Assembly (NCBI GenBank): GCA_002421645.1
Contig: DIST01000032.1
Coordinates: 1-21,070 of the forward strand
Length of the DNA stretch: 21,070 nucleotides
Source of the DNA: Flavobacterium sp. UBA6203
GTDB lineage: Bacteria; Bacteroidota; Bacteroidia; Flavobacteriales; Flavobacteriaceae
Direction: 5' to 3'
Part shown: positions 1 through 8,722 of the stretch, piece by piece
Numbering within the stretch: the stretch's first letter is position 1
How the letters are laid out: each line of letters starts with the position of its first letter
The notes under the pieces: generated by a model
What the model was told of the DNA's origin: nothing
Seen by the model: only the letters and a program-made list of their open reading frames with translations
Databases searched by the model: none
Translations under genes and position numbers: made by a program

Positions 1-848
1 GACATCAATCTATTCTTAAAAAATTAACTGCCTCAGCAAAAGAAAAAAAAATCGAAAGCATTGTGCTAACTTTCTTTCCTCATCCAAGAATGGTTTTACA
101 ACAAGATTCTTCTATTAAATTATTAAATACAATTGATGAAAAAGCTTCTTTATTAGAAAAATTTGGGCTAGACTACTTAATTATTCAACCGTTTGATGAA
201 ACTTTTTCAAATATGTTGGCAGAAGATTTTGTAAAAAATATTTTAGTTGACAAATTAAATATTCAGAAAATCATAATAGGTCACGATCATCGTTTTGGTA
301 AGAACAGAATTGCAGATATTAATGATTTAATTGACTTTGGTAAAAAGTATAATTTTGAAGTAGAACAAATTAGTGCTCAAGATATTGATGAAATTACTAT
401 AAGCTCAACAAAAATTAGAAAAGCCCTTTTAGATGGTAAAATTAAATTAGCTAATCAATTTTTAGGATATTCCTATTTTATCTCAGGACATGTAATAGAA
501 GGGAAAAAAATTGGCAGAACCATTAATTTTCCTACAGCTAACATTCAAATTAACGAAAGTTATAAATTATTGCCCAAAAACGGCGTTTATGTAATTTCAA
601 GTATAATCAACAATGTTTTATACTTTGGCATGATGAACATAGGGAAAAACCCAACCATTGGAGAAAACCAACAATCTATTGAAGTGCATTTTTTTGAACT
701 AAACGAAAATATTTATAATAAAAACTTACAAATATCTATTCTAGAACACATTAGAGAAGAGCAAAAATTCAACTCACTAACCGAGTTAAAAGCCCAACTT
801 GAGAGGGACAAATTATTTTCACTAAATTACATTCAAAATTTAAAATGA
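1..848 (+). CDS. ribF: Bifunctional riboflavin kinase / FAD synthetase, 5' end missing
   Basis: Cytoplasmic enzyme that phosphorylates riboflavin to FMN and then adenylylates FMN to FAD. The reading frame is open from base 3, so the gene enters from the left edge and about 30 residues are missing; 281 are visible. The first visible codon is His followed by Gln, which fits the last His of the HxGH nucleotide-binding motif. Other FAD synthetase marks are GHDHRFG (visible residues 93-99) and ISSTKIR (133-139). The riboflavin kinase half follows, with GRTINFPTAN (171-180), NIGKNPT (212-218) and the candidate catalytic Glu in IEVHFF (about 227). A GTG at 63 is internal to the conserved fold and is not the start. 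The stop overlaps the next start as ATGA, suggesting translational coupling. Any FMN riboswitch would lie outside the window. Identification is secure from the two-domain motif set. Confidence 0.95.
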   Translation, partial: HQSILKKLTASAKEKKIESIVLTFFPHPRMVLQQDSSIKLLNTIDEKASLLEKFGLDYLIIQPFDETFSNMLAEDFVKNILVDKLNIQKIIIGHDHRFGKNRIADINDLIDFGKKYNFEVEQISAQDIDEITISSTKIRKALLDGKIKLANQFLGYSYFISGHVIEGKKIGRTINFPTANIQINESYKLLPKNGVYVISSIINNVLYFGMMNIGKNPTIGENQQSIEVHFFELNENIYNKNLQISILEHIREEQKFNSLTELKAQLERDKLFSLNYIQNLK

Positions 849-2143
849 ACTTTTTTTTCAAAGCAATAGATAACAGTCCATTAATTGTTTTCCGAATCTT
901 TTTTGGATTTTTAGTTGCTTGTGAAAGTTTTGGTGCCATTGTAACTGGATGGGTAAAACGTGTTTTGATTGACCCCGAATTCACATTTTCTTTTATTGGC
1001 TTTGAGTGGCTTCAACCTTTGCCTGGTTATGGCATGTATTGCTATTTTACTCTAATGGGAATTTTCGGATTAGCCATTATGCTAGGATATCGATACCGAA
1101 TTGCTATAATTGCCTATACTCTTTTGTGGGCTGGCGTCTATTTTATGCAAAAATCATCATACAATAATCATTATTACTTATTGCTTTTAATTAGTTTTTT
1201 ACTGATTTTTCTTCCCGCAAATCGTTATGCTTCGCTTGATGTTAAACAAGATCGTGTTAAAGAAGAAAATACGATGCCTTATTGGATTAGTCTTTTATTT
1301 ATTATTCAAATTGCTATTGTTTACATTTTTGCTTCAATAGCAAAATTCTACCCAGATTGGTTAGACGGTACATTTACACGAAATTTACTTGCTGACTCAA
1401 CTAAAGTAATTGCTCTAAAAAAACTATTTCTTCATAAATGGTTTTTTATGTTTATTGCTTACATGGGAATACTTTTTGATTTGTTAATAGTGCCTTTGTT
1501 ATTGTTTAAAAGAACCAGAATCTTTGCTTTAATTGCTTCTTTAACATTTCACTTATTTAACGCAGTATTTTTAGAAATCGGAATTTTTCCTTTTTTTGCA
1601 TTGACTTTCGCCTTGTTCTTTTATGAACCCGAGACTATTCGAAGACTATTTCTTAGGAAAAAGCCAAAACTTGAAGATGAAAACTTAAGTCAAAATTTCT
1701 ACGGAAAAAGAATCGTTAATTTTTTAATGATTCCATATTTAATAATTCAAATTGCACTACCTCTTCGTCATCATTTTATTCAAGGTGATGTATTATGGAC
1801 AGAAGAAGGTCATCGTTTAAGTTGGCGCATGATGTTGAGAGAACGCCATGGTTATATTATTATTAAAATTAAAAATTTAAAAACTGATAAGGAAAACATT
1901 TATGATTTTAAAAAAAATCTAACCAAAAAACAAGCTCATAATTTAGCTACAAAACCCGATTTTATTTGGCAATACTGTCAACGTATCAAAGAAGAATACA
2001 AAGGAAAACCAATTTCTATTTATGTCGATTGTAAAAACAGTATCAATCGAAAAGAATACAAAACCCTAATTGATCCTAATTTTGATATGGCACAAGCAGA
2101 ATGGAGTCATTTTAAACACAATAAATGGATTGTGTTCCAATAA
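845..2143 (+). CDS. Vitamin K-dependent gamma-carboxylase family membrane protein (HTTM plus lumenal-type domain)
   Basis: A 432-residue polytopic inner-membrane protein. Residues 1-260 form several hydrophobic segments of the HTTM/VKGC fold, and 300-432 form a hydrophilic C-terminal domain. Several stretches match human gamma-glutamyl carboxylase (GGCX) as I remember it. QKSSYNNHYY (102-111) lies over DKTSWNNHSY, which contains the catalytic base Lys218, so K103 should be its counterpart. IVYIFASIAK then DWLDG (158-175) and FHLFNA (235-240) also align. In the C-terminal part, LPLRHHFIQG (305-314), SWRMM (326-330), and DPNFDMAQAEWS (410-421) match the lumenal domain. It is shorter than GGCX (758 residues), lacking the C-terminal region. 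The start overlaps ribF (ATGA). In GGCX the reaction couples vitamin K hydroquinone oxidation to glutamate carboxylation; the bacterial substrate is unknown. Family assignment is firm, activity is not. Confidence 0.85.
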   Translation: MNFFFKAIDNSPLIVFRIFFGFLVACESFGAIVTGWVKRVLIDPEFTFSFIGFEWLQPLPGYGMYCYFTLMGIFGLAIMLGYRYRIAIIAYTLLWAGVYFMQKSSYNNHYYLLLLISFLLIFLPANRYASLDVKQDRVKEENTMPYWISLLFIIQIAIVYIFASIAKFYPDWLDGTFTRNLLADSTKVIALKKLFLHKWFFMFIAYMGILFDLLIVPLLLFKRTRIFALIASLTFHLFNAVFLEIGIFPFFALTFALFFYEPETIRRLFLRKKPKLEDENLSQNFYGKRIVNFLMIPYLIIQIALPLRHHFIQGDVLWTEEGHRLSWRMMLRERHGYIIIKIKNLKTDKENIYDFKKNLTKKQAHNLATKPDFIWQYCQRIKEEYKGKPISIYVDCKNSINRKEYKTLIDPNFDMAQAEWSHFKHNKWIVFQ

Positions 2144-2169
2144 AAAATCCCGATATAAATCGGGATTTT
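2144..2169. terminator. Two-way intrinsic terminator between convergent genes
   Basis: A perfect 11-bp stem (AAAATCCCGAT at 2144-2154 with ATCGGGATTTT at 2159-2169) and a 4-base loop. T-rich sequence follows on the plus strand, and a run of T lies on the minus strand side. It starts directly after the stop of the carboxylase-like gene and ends 3 bases before the end of the dipeptidase gene, so it can serve both. Confidence 0.85.
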
Positions 2170-2171
2170 AT

Positions 2172-3560
2172 TTATTTACTCATTTCTGTAAAATACTTGT
2201 AGAATAGCGGAATAGTTTCAATACCTTTTAAGTAATTGAAAACCCCAAAATGTTCGTTTGGCGAGTGAATGGCATCACTATCTAAACCAAAGCCCATTAA
2301 TATCGTTTTACTTTTTAATTCCTTTTCAAATAAAGCTACAATTGGAATACTTCCACCTGAACGTACTGGAATAGCAGGAACTCCAAATGTTTCTGTGTAC
2401 GCCTTATTAGCCGCTTGATATCCGATGCTATCAATTGGAGTAACATATCCTTGACCACCATGATGAGGCGTTACTTTTACTTTTACTGAATTAGGAGCGA
2501 TGCTTTCGAAATGCTTTTTGAACAATTCTGTAATCTCTTCCCAATCTTGATTTGGCACTAAACGCATTGAAATTTTAGCATATGCTTTACTTGCAATAAC
2601 GGTTTTAGCTCCTTCTCCTGTATAACCACCCCAAATTCCGTTAACGTCTAAAGTAGGACGAATCGAATTTCTTTCGTTAGTTACATAACCTGTTTCACCA
2701 TAAACGTCATCAATATCTAAAGCTTTTTTATATTTTTCTAATGAGAATGGTGCTTTTGCCATTTCGGCTCTTTCAGCAGCAGATAATTCTTCTACTTTGT
2801 CGTAAAACCCTGGAATCGTTATGTGATTATTTTCATCATGTAACGAAGCAATCATTTTAGTTAAAACGTTAATTGGATTTGCAACTGCTCCTCCATATAA
2901 TCCCGAATGTAAATCTCTATTTGGACCTGTTACTTCAACCTCAACATAACTCAAACCTCTTAAACCAGTTGTAATTGAAGGTTGTTGGTTTGAAATCATC
3001 CCTGTATCCGAAATCAAAATCACATCGTTTGCTAATTTTTCTTGATTTCTCTCAACGAACCATCCCAAACTTTTTGAACCTACTTCTTCTTCTCCTTCAA
3101 TCATGAATTTTACGTTACATGGTAAGCAATTGTTTTGAATCATATATTCAAATGCTTTCACATGCATGTACATTTGCCCTTTGTCATCGCAAGCGCCACG
3201 AGCAAAAATAGCTCCATCAGGATGAATTTCTGTTGTTTTAATTACAGGTTCAAAAGGAGGTGATGTCCATAATTCCATTGGATCTGGTGGTTGTACATCA
3301 TAATGCCCATAAACCAAAACTGTTGGTAAATTTTTATCGATGATTTTTTCACCGTAAACAATAGGATAACCAGGTGTATCACAAAGTTCTACAAAATCGC
3401 AACCTGCTTTTTCTAGACTTGCTTTTACTGCTTCAGCCGTTAGTACTACATCGTGAGCATAAGCACTATCAGCACTTACAGATGGGATTTTTAATAATTC
3501 TATTAATTCATTCAAAAAACGCTCTTTATTTTCTTGAACGTATTGTTTTATATTGTCCAT
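2172..3560 (-). CDS. M20 family metallo-dipeptidase (CNDP2-like)
   Basis: A 462-residue cytoplasmic di-zinc peptidase of the M20 family, closest in pattern to cytosolic non-specific dipeptidase/carnosinase. No signal peptide is seen. The catalytic set is complete. GHYDVQPP (85-92) supplies zinc ligand H86 and the catalytic-site D88. ARGACDDKG (120-128) supplies bridging D125. EGEEEVGS (156-163) supplies general base E159 and ligand E160. D185 in ISDTGM and H432 in AIHSPNEH are the remaining ligands. The lid domain of the family lies at roughly 200-370, with RDLHSG (215-220) near its beginning. It probably cleaves dipeptides and other short peptides in amino acid recycling; exact specificity cannot be read from sequence. 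It has its own promoter-like element upstream and is separated from the large surface-protein gene by a terminator, so it is likely monocistronic. Confidence 0.92.
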   Translation of the reverse strand: MDNIKQYVQENKERFLNELIELLKIPSVSADSAYAHDVVLTAEAVKASLEKAGCDFVELCDTPGYPIVYGEKIIDKNLPTVLVYGHYDVQPPDPMELWTSPPFEPVIKTTEIHPDGAIFARGACDDKGQMYMHVKAFEYMIQNNCLPCNVKFMIEGEEEVGSKSLGWFVERNQEKLANDVILISDTGMISNQQPSITTGLRGLSYVEVEVTGPNRDLHSGLYGGAVANPINVLTKMIASLHDENNHITIPGFYDKVEELSAAERAEMAKAPFSLEKYKKALDIDDVYGETGYVTNERNSIRPTLDVNGIWGGYTGEGAKTVIASKAYAKISMRLVPNQDWEEITELFKKHFESIAPNSVKVKVTPHHGGQGYVTPIDSIGYQAANKAYTETFGVPAIPVRSGGSIPIVALFEKELKSKTILMGFGLDSDAIHSPNEHFGVFNYLKGIETIPLFYKYFTEMSK

Positions 3561-3580
3561 TGTGATTGTTTGATAAAGTT

Positions 3581-3588
3581 CAAAAATA
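3581..3588 (-). promoter_or_regulatory. -7 promoter element of the dipeptidase gene
   Basis: TATTTTTG on the minus strand matches the Bacteroidota -7 consensus TAnnTTTG. A TTTC lies 17 bases further upstream in place of the TTTG -33 box. The predicted leader would be about 15 bases. Based on motif and position only. Confidence 0.5.
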
Positions 3589-3610
3589 CAAAATTGATTT
3601 TAAATGAAAT

Positions 3611-3642
3611 AAAAAAAGCCCAATCTTTGATTGATTGAGCTT
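3611..3642 (-). terminator. Intrinsic terminator of the 1646-residue surface protein gene
   Basis: Read on the minus strand, AAGCTCAATC (3642-3633) pairs with GATTGGGCTT (3625-3616) over 10 positions with one mismatch and a 7-base loop. A run of seven T follows. It lies 20 bases past the stop codon of the gene that ends at 3662. Confidence 0.75.
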
Positions 3643-3661
3643 ATTAAAAAAGTAATAGGGA

Positions 3662-6600
3662 TTAAAAAATTATTTTCTTCGTTTCTATAGTGCCATTTTC
3701 AAGGGTTATTTGGACTAGTAAAGTAACATTATTTTTCTGAATCTTTGTTGTTTCAAACTTAGAAATACTAACCTTATGAGAATCTAAAAGAATTTGACCT
3801 AAAACATTATAAATTTTTACATTAGAAATTAAATTCTTTGTAGAAATTATTTGAATGCTATTATCTGAAAACAATAACAATTCATTATTTGACATAAAAT
3901 CATTATTATTCAGTGTTTCATTTGTATAACGCAAAACAAATCTTTCATTAAACTCTCCTGAATTTGACATAAATGAATATGGATTTTGTTTTAAATCATG
4001 AATTATAGCCAACTGTTTATCCTCTAAAAAAATATTTTGATTTCCAGAAAACAATCCGTCAACAGTAGCTAAGGCAATACTATAACTGCCATCAACCGGC
4101 ACATAATATCCTAAATCCACTTTATCATTAGCATCAAAAGGCAATTTTCTACCTTGAATTGTCATTTTATCATTAGCAATCATTGAATATAAATGCATTG
4201 TTGTTCCAACAGAGGTAAAAGCATCATACAATCTGTCTTTATCGTTTGTAGCATTACCAACATAACCAATTAATGTTCTTTTTGCAGCACTATTTGAGTT
4301 GTTTATAAGGTCTAACCAAATTCTATTTTTTTCAACTGAAGCTATATTCGAAACTCCCGATGTTCTGTAAAACTGGCTATTATTGTAACTTTTATTTCGT
4401 AAAGAATTATTAAATAACAAATTATCAGAACCTGTAGCACCATCTAACATATTAACCATAAAACCTTGTCCTCCTGCTAAAAAGCCATTGAATCCAATTG
4501 GCCCACTAATGGTTCCAACACCATTATGAGTGATATAATCATCAGGAGTGTAATTAGCTTGATAAGACCCATAAAAAGGATTATTAATTGATGTAGACGG
4601 CAAATTACCATGTGTCCAAATCCTTACAGCGCCTTCAATATTGGTGTTTAGGTCTAAAAACTCATCCACATTGATTGCAGAAGGATATGGATTTCCTACT
4701 AAATTCCAGTTATCACTAAAGCGAGTTATTGTAATACCGTTTGTACCTGCATAATCTATACCTTGTAATGACCCTCTTATAATTGGCATATTAATAACCC
4801 CGTTATTTGGAACCCCTATAAACGTTGTAGTTGTTGCAACTGGAGTAGCAGAACCATTAGAAGCTCTCGCAATATATCCTTTAGCTGGAACCATATTTCC
4901 ACTAGCCGCAACCCAATTCCCTTGACCTCCATTAGTATTAGCAATTGTGGTATTCCAAATATATCTATAGTTATTTGGCAAATTATTCACATTAAAGGCA
5001 GCAACAGGTGAAGACCAATACACATAATCCAAATTTCGAGCCATAGCAATTCTTTCATAAGAGATATTTCCTGTGTTTACTCCTAAATCATTAATTTGAA
5101 TTAGTGAACCATTATTTAAAACAGTAAAAGTTCCATTGTTTGTAACATCATTTTGAACTTCTACATAACCTCCTGAAGAAATAGTTAAAGTTCTAGTGAC
5201 ATTTACCGTTAAACTACAACAACTAAAGTTACCATTTGTTGCCGTCACATAAGTTCCGTCAATAATTGCAGCTTTTGCCAAAGTTGGAACTCCGTTAGAC
5301 CAAGCCAAACCATTCCAAGTTGTCGCATTTGAATCTGTAATTTTTACCGCATTAGTTGCTGTATAACAAGTTGCTAAATTTTCTCTAATTTGACAGTAAT
5401 ATTGATAATTAACAACACTTGTAATTGTAGAAATTGACAAAGAAGCAGTTGTTGCACCACTGTAAATTCCGCCATCAACCACAGTAGTCCATGTTGCACT
5501 TCCTGGTGCAGCAAAATACCATTGATAAGCTAAGGCATTACCTCCCACATAACCTTCTGCGCCTACTGTTGTTAAAGTCGCAGCTATTGAACCACATGAT
5601 GGTGTATAGGAAGGCTGAGAAGTAACCATAGGTGGCACCGCTCCTCCGGTAGGGAGAACCAATCCAGCGCTTGGGTAACAAACTCCAGCAGCTAAAGGAA
5701 TTGTACTCCAATCTGATGCAATGAATGTTGTTGATGCACTTAAAGCGCCTGAATTCCTTACCATGTAATACCCTTTATCAAAATAAGCATGTACATCATC
5801 TATAACAACTGTACCTGCAGCATTTCTTAATTGAATTTGATCATCACCATTAAACCCAGCAACTATAGTCCCATTTGTACCCGCCGGACCACAACCAGCA
5901 GTATTAACTCTTATAACCCCTAATGTACCTGAGGCAATAGTACCTATTAAAGTTGCATAATTAATCTCGTTACCATCTCCATAATTAGATGTTCTCCACA
6001 GCGAATAATCTGCCATATCAACAGTTGAGACAGTTCCATTATAAATGGTGATAAAACCTCCATCTCCTGTATATTCATCATGCAAATCATAGATAATTAA
6101 GTCAGTTGTAACGGCAATTCCTTCACATGATGTCTTATCACTTGATATAATTGTAAATGCATTATCAATAGCACAAGGCTGCGCATCTTTTACCGACAAC
6201 ATTCCTGTTGTAGCACCAGCAGGAATTACCGCTACAATTTGAGTTCCGGTATTTGAAAGAATTGTTGCATTAACACCAGAGAAAGTTACTGTTGCACCAG
6301 TTAAACCAGTACCATTAATCGTTACTTCTGTTCCTACTGGACCAGATGTAGGAGTAAATGTTGTAACTGTATGTGTTGGAACACAAGAAATAACAACTTG
6401 AATCGTATAATCTTCTGTTGAACCATAAGTAAATGTTCCACAAGGAGAAATTGTACCTAAAGTACCTCCTTCTGTTTGAACAATTCTCATTATATAATTT
6501 CCAATTGGCTGACCTGCTGGAACATTAATTGTAAAGTTTTGAATCACATTTCCTCCCGAAACAGCAACTAAAGTTGTACCTATCGTTTCATTAGCATCAA

Positions 6601-8602
6601 GAAAATCACCATCGTTATTCCAATCAATCCAAACTCCTCCTGCTCCATCATATTGAGTACCATCATTACAATCTCCAAATTCAACGGCAACGGTATAACT
6701 TCCGCCCACTTGTAAATCAGCACTCATAGCGGTGTAGTTGTTTACTCCTGTTGTACAAGCATTTGTTGTGTTGTTTGAGATTGTTGAAGAATATCCAACT
6801 AAAGTAACGTTTTCAATTTCTGAATCAACCGAATTAGTAGCACCAGAATCACAATATACAATATTTGGTGTTTGACAAACCGTAACTCCATCACTCCATT
6901 CTGTTCCTCTTCTGACAAATACTTTATAACAATAATTTGTTCCATTTGTTAATCCCGTAACTGTTACTCCTGTACCAGTACCATTGTAAACAACTTGATT
7001 TGATCCTGAATAAACTGTATTTGGAATATAAGCCGTTCCATCTCCTGAAGGTGTGAAAACCACAGCTCCTTGATTGGCAACCACTAAATATTGGTCATAA
7101 CACGCCAAAGGTGTTGGACGCGTCCATGTTAATGCAGATTGACCGCTTGCAATTGAAGCTGCCAAAGCAGAAACTTCTGGCATATCAATTACTATATTAG
7201 TTGTTGGAGTATTCCAACTACCCGTTATATTAATTCCTGTTGACCAAGCCGTTCCTGTAGTGCCTCTATAAGCCACAACTTTAAATGAATAGTTTGATAA
7301 ATTAGTTAATCCTGTAACCGTAAAAGAAGTTCCAGTTCCTTTGTATATACATTTTCCTAAAGAAGCTGTAACCACACTAGCTAAAGAAAAATCTGAATTT
7401 GCAGTATATAAACTTGAATTTCCTGCTACAGCAGATGTAGCGGCTGGAGTTGTAGCTCCCGCTAAAGCGAAAACCATATAACCATCTGGCGCTGAACCTC
7501 CAGAAGATGCTGTCCAAGACAAGCCAAGTGTATTATTTCCATAACATGGAGTAATATTAGTAGGATTGTTTGGTGCCGTATAATTCACTGTTAAAGTTCC
7601 CGGGTTAGAAGTAACCGACCCACAAGGCGCAGCTCCACTAACCACACAACGGTATACATAACCATTCATTGTTATTGGCGCAGCAGTAATATTCAAAGTT
7701 GCTGCAGTAACACCTGAATATGGCGCTCCATTAACTAAATTTACAAATCCACTACCTGTATCTACTTGCCATTGATATGTTGGTGTAGTCCCTGTTGCGG
7801 TAACTATAAAAGTTGTATTGCTACCATCAGTAATAACTCTATTTGCTGGTTGTGTTCCAATTGCAACATTTGTGTTTATGGTTACAGAAGCACTTGCTAC
7901 AGAATTTGTAGACCAACAAGTAGTTGCACTATTGTATCTACGAGCATAATAAACTCCTGTTGTAGTTACTGTAAGTGGAGTAGTTGTTGGATTTGCTGTA
8001 CTTGTACCACTTGCAGTAGTTTGCCAATAAATATCTGATGCTGATGCTGAATAACTAAGTGTTGTACTTCCACAAGCTGGATTAGCTGCTACCGTAATTG
8101 AGCCTGCTGGATCAGCAGGAGGTGTACAAGCTGAGCCTGTTAAATCAACATTACACATGCCAACATTACCATTTGTTTTCGTTGTATAAGTCCATTTAAT
8201 ATATCTTGTTGTAGATAATGGATTGTCTGTAAAAATTGTACCAGCCGCAGCAGTACTAATAGCACCTGTAGTAGTTATACTTCTTAAAGTTGTCCACGCA
8301 GAGCCGTCTGCAGATTCTTCAACAGTAAACACGCCTTGCCAAGAACCTGAACCTACATTTCCTTTCAACTGATACGACAATGTTCCAGGTGTACCCGTAA
8401 AAAACAAAGTTACATTATCCGCAGCAGAATCAAATTTTAATGCTTTAGCACATGGTGTTGTGTAATCCGTTCCTATCCCAACTTGAGAAAAACCCGAAGG
8501 TAAAGCACTCACCGATAATGCGTCAGTTGAAACTGGCAAAGTTGCTTGTCCCCACCCTAAAATCGAGCAGAAAACGGTAATAATAAGTAATTTTAATTTC
8601 AT
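3662..8602 (-). CDS. Secreted multidomain surface protein with T9SS type C sorting domain
   Basis: A 1646-residue protein with a signal peptide (1-19, ending GWGQ), exported by Sec and then by the type IX secretion system. Visible modules in order: a beta-sandwich N-terminal region (20-158), an Ig-like domain (about 250-340), two FN3-like repeats (about 343-463 and 469-580), a GEVED domain (about 590-735, with WIDWNNDGDF and STEDYTI), IPT/TIG (about 742-818), a lamin-tail-like domain (about 826-943), and a second Ig-like domain (about 993-1090). A flavobacterial beta-rich stretch (1091-1420) and the C-terminal sorting domain (about 1425-1646) follow. The last part has KNRIWLDL, MTIQGRKLPFD, FNERFVLRYTN, a VKIYNVLGQ strand and final TKKIIF, as in the ChiA-type signal of Flavobacterium johnsoniae. 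No catalytic domain was recognised, so an adhesin or binding role is inferred. It stands alone, with its own promoter element and terminator. Confidence 0.88.
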   Translation of the reverse strand: MKLKLLIITVFCSILGWGQATLPVSTDALSVSALPSGFSQVGIGTDYTTPCAKALKFDSAADNVTLFFTGTPGTLSYQLKGNVGSGSWQGVFTVEESADGSAWTTLRSITTTGAISTAAAGTIFTDNPLSTTRYIKWTYTTKTNGNVGMCNVDLTGSACTPPADPAGSITVAANPACGSTTLSYSASASDIYWQTTASGTSTANPTTTPLTVTTTGVYYARRYNSATTCWSTNSVASASVTINTNVAIGTQPANRVITDGSNTTFIVTATGTTPTYQWQVDTGSGFVNLVNGAPYSGVTAATLNITAAPITMNGYVYRCVVSGAAPCGSVTSNPGTLTVNYTAPNNPTNITPCYGNNTLGLSWTASSGGSAPDGYMVFALAGATTPAATSAVAGNSSLYTANSDFSLASVVTASLGKCIYKGTGTSFTVTGLTNLSNYSFKVVAYRGTTGTAWSTGINITGSWNTPTTNIVIDMPEVSALAASIASGQSALTWTRPTPLACYDQYLVVANQGAVVFTPSGDGTAYIPNTVYSGSNQVVYNGTGTGVTVTGLTNGTNYCYKVFVRRGTEWSDGVTVCQTPNIVYCDSGATNSVDSEIENVTLVGYSSTISNNTTNACTTGVNNYTAMSADLQVGGSYTVAVEFGDCNDGTQYDGAGGVWIDWNNDGDFLDANETIGTTLVAVSGGNVIQNFTINVPAGQPIGNYIMRIVQTEGGTLGTISPCGTFTYGSTEDYTIQVVISCVPTHTVTTFTPTSGPVGTEVTINGTGLTGATVTFSGVNATILSNTGTQIVAVIPAGATTGMLSVKDAQPCAIDNAFTIISSDKTSCEGIAVTTDLIIYDLHDEYTGDGGFITIYNGTVSTVDMADYSLWRTSNYGDGNEINYATLIGTIASGTLGVIRVNTAGCGPAGTNGTIVAGFNGDDQIQLRNAAGTVVIDDVHAYFDKGYYMVRNSGALSASTTFIASDWSTIPLAAGVCYPSAGLVLPTGGAVPPMVTSQPSYTPSCGSIAATLTTVGAEGYVGGNALAYQWYFAAPGSATWTTVVDGGIYSGATTASLSISTITSVVNYQYYCQIRENLATCYTATNAVKITDSNATTWNGLAWSNGVPTLAKAAIIDGTYVTATNGNFSCCSLTVNVTRTLTISSGGYVEVQNDVTNNGTFTVLNNGSLIQINDLGVNTGNISYERIAMARNLDYVYWSSPVAAFNVNNLPNNYRYIWNTTIANTNGGQGNWVAASGNMVPAKGYIARASNGSATPVATTTTFIGVPNNGVINMPIIRGSLQGIDYAGTNGITITRFSDNWNLVGNPYPSAINVDEFLDLNTNIEGAVRIWTHGNLPSTSINNPFYGSYQANYTPDDYITHNGVGTISGPIGFNGFLAGGQGFMVNMLDGATGSDNLLFNNSLRNKSYNNSQFYRTSGVSNIASVEKNRIWLDLINNSNSAAKRTLIGYVGNATNDKDRLYDAFTSVGTTMHLYSMIANDKMTIQGRKLPFDANDKVDLGYYVPVDGSYSIALATVDGLFSGNQNIFLEDKQLAIIHDLKQNPYSFMSNSGEFNERFVLRYTNETLNNNDFMSNNELLLFSDNSIQIISTKNLISNVKIYNVLGQILLDSHKVSISKFETTKIQKNNVTLLVQITLENGTIETKKIIF

Positions 8603-8637
8603 AAATTTGAAAACAAAAAATTGTAGGGTTAAGTTTT

Positions 8638-8645
8638 TATTTTTG
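8638..8645 (+). promoter_or_regulatory. Possible -7 promoter element of recX
   Basis: TATTTTTG on the plus strand fits TAnnTTTG and lies 77 bases before the recX start. No TTG lies at a good -33 distance (the nearest is 14 bases upstream), so this is weak. It points towards the minus-strand element at 8661-8668. Confidence 0.3.
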
Positions 8646-8660
8646 CTTTAAAAAAGCCAC

Positions 8661-8668
8661 CAAATATA
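8661..8668 (-). promoter_or_regulatory. -7 promoter element of the surface protein gene
   Basis: TATATTTG on the minus strand fits TAnnTTTG. TTTC sits 20 bases upstream, one base off the -33 TTTG. It would give a leader of about 50 bases before the ATG at 8602. Confidence 0.5.
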
Positions 8669-8722
8669 ATTCATAATTTTTTGAATTTGAAATATTTACT
8701 AGATTATTAAATTGTTAACGAA

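Noticed and set aside
7766..8038. Cysteine-rich 90-codon plus-strand frame that resembles a small Cys-rich peptide
   Set aside because: It lies wholly antisense to the Ig-like part of the surface protein. Its Cys/Ser bias is the mirror of Thr/Ala-rich codons on the other strand, and no promoter or conserved start is seen.
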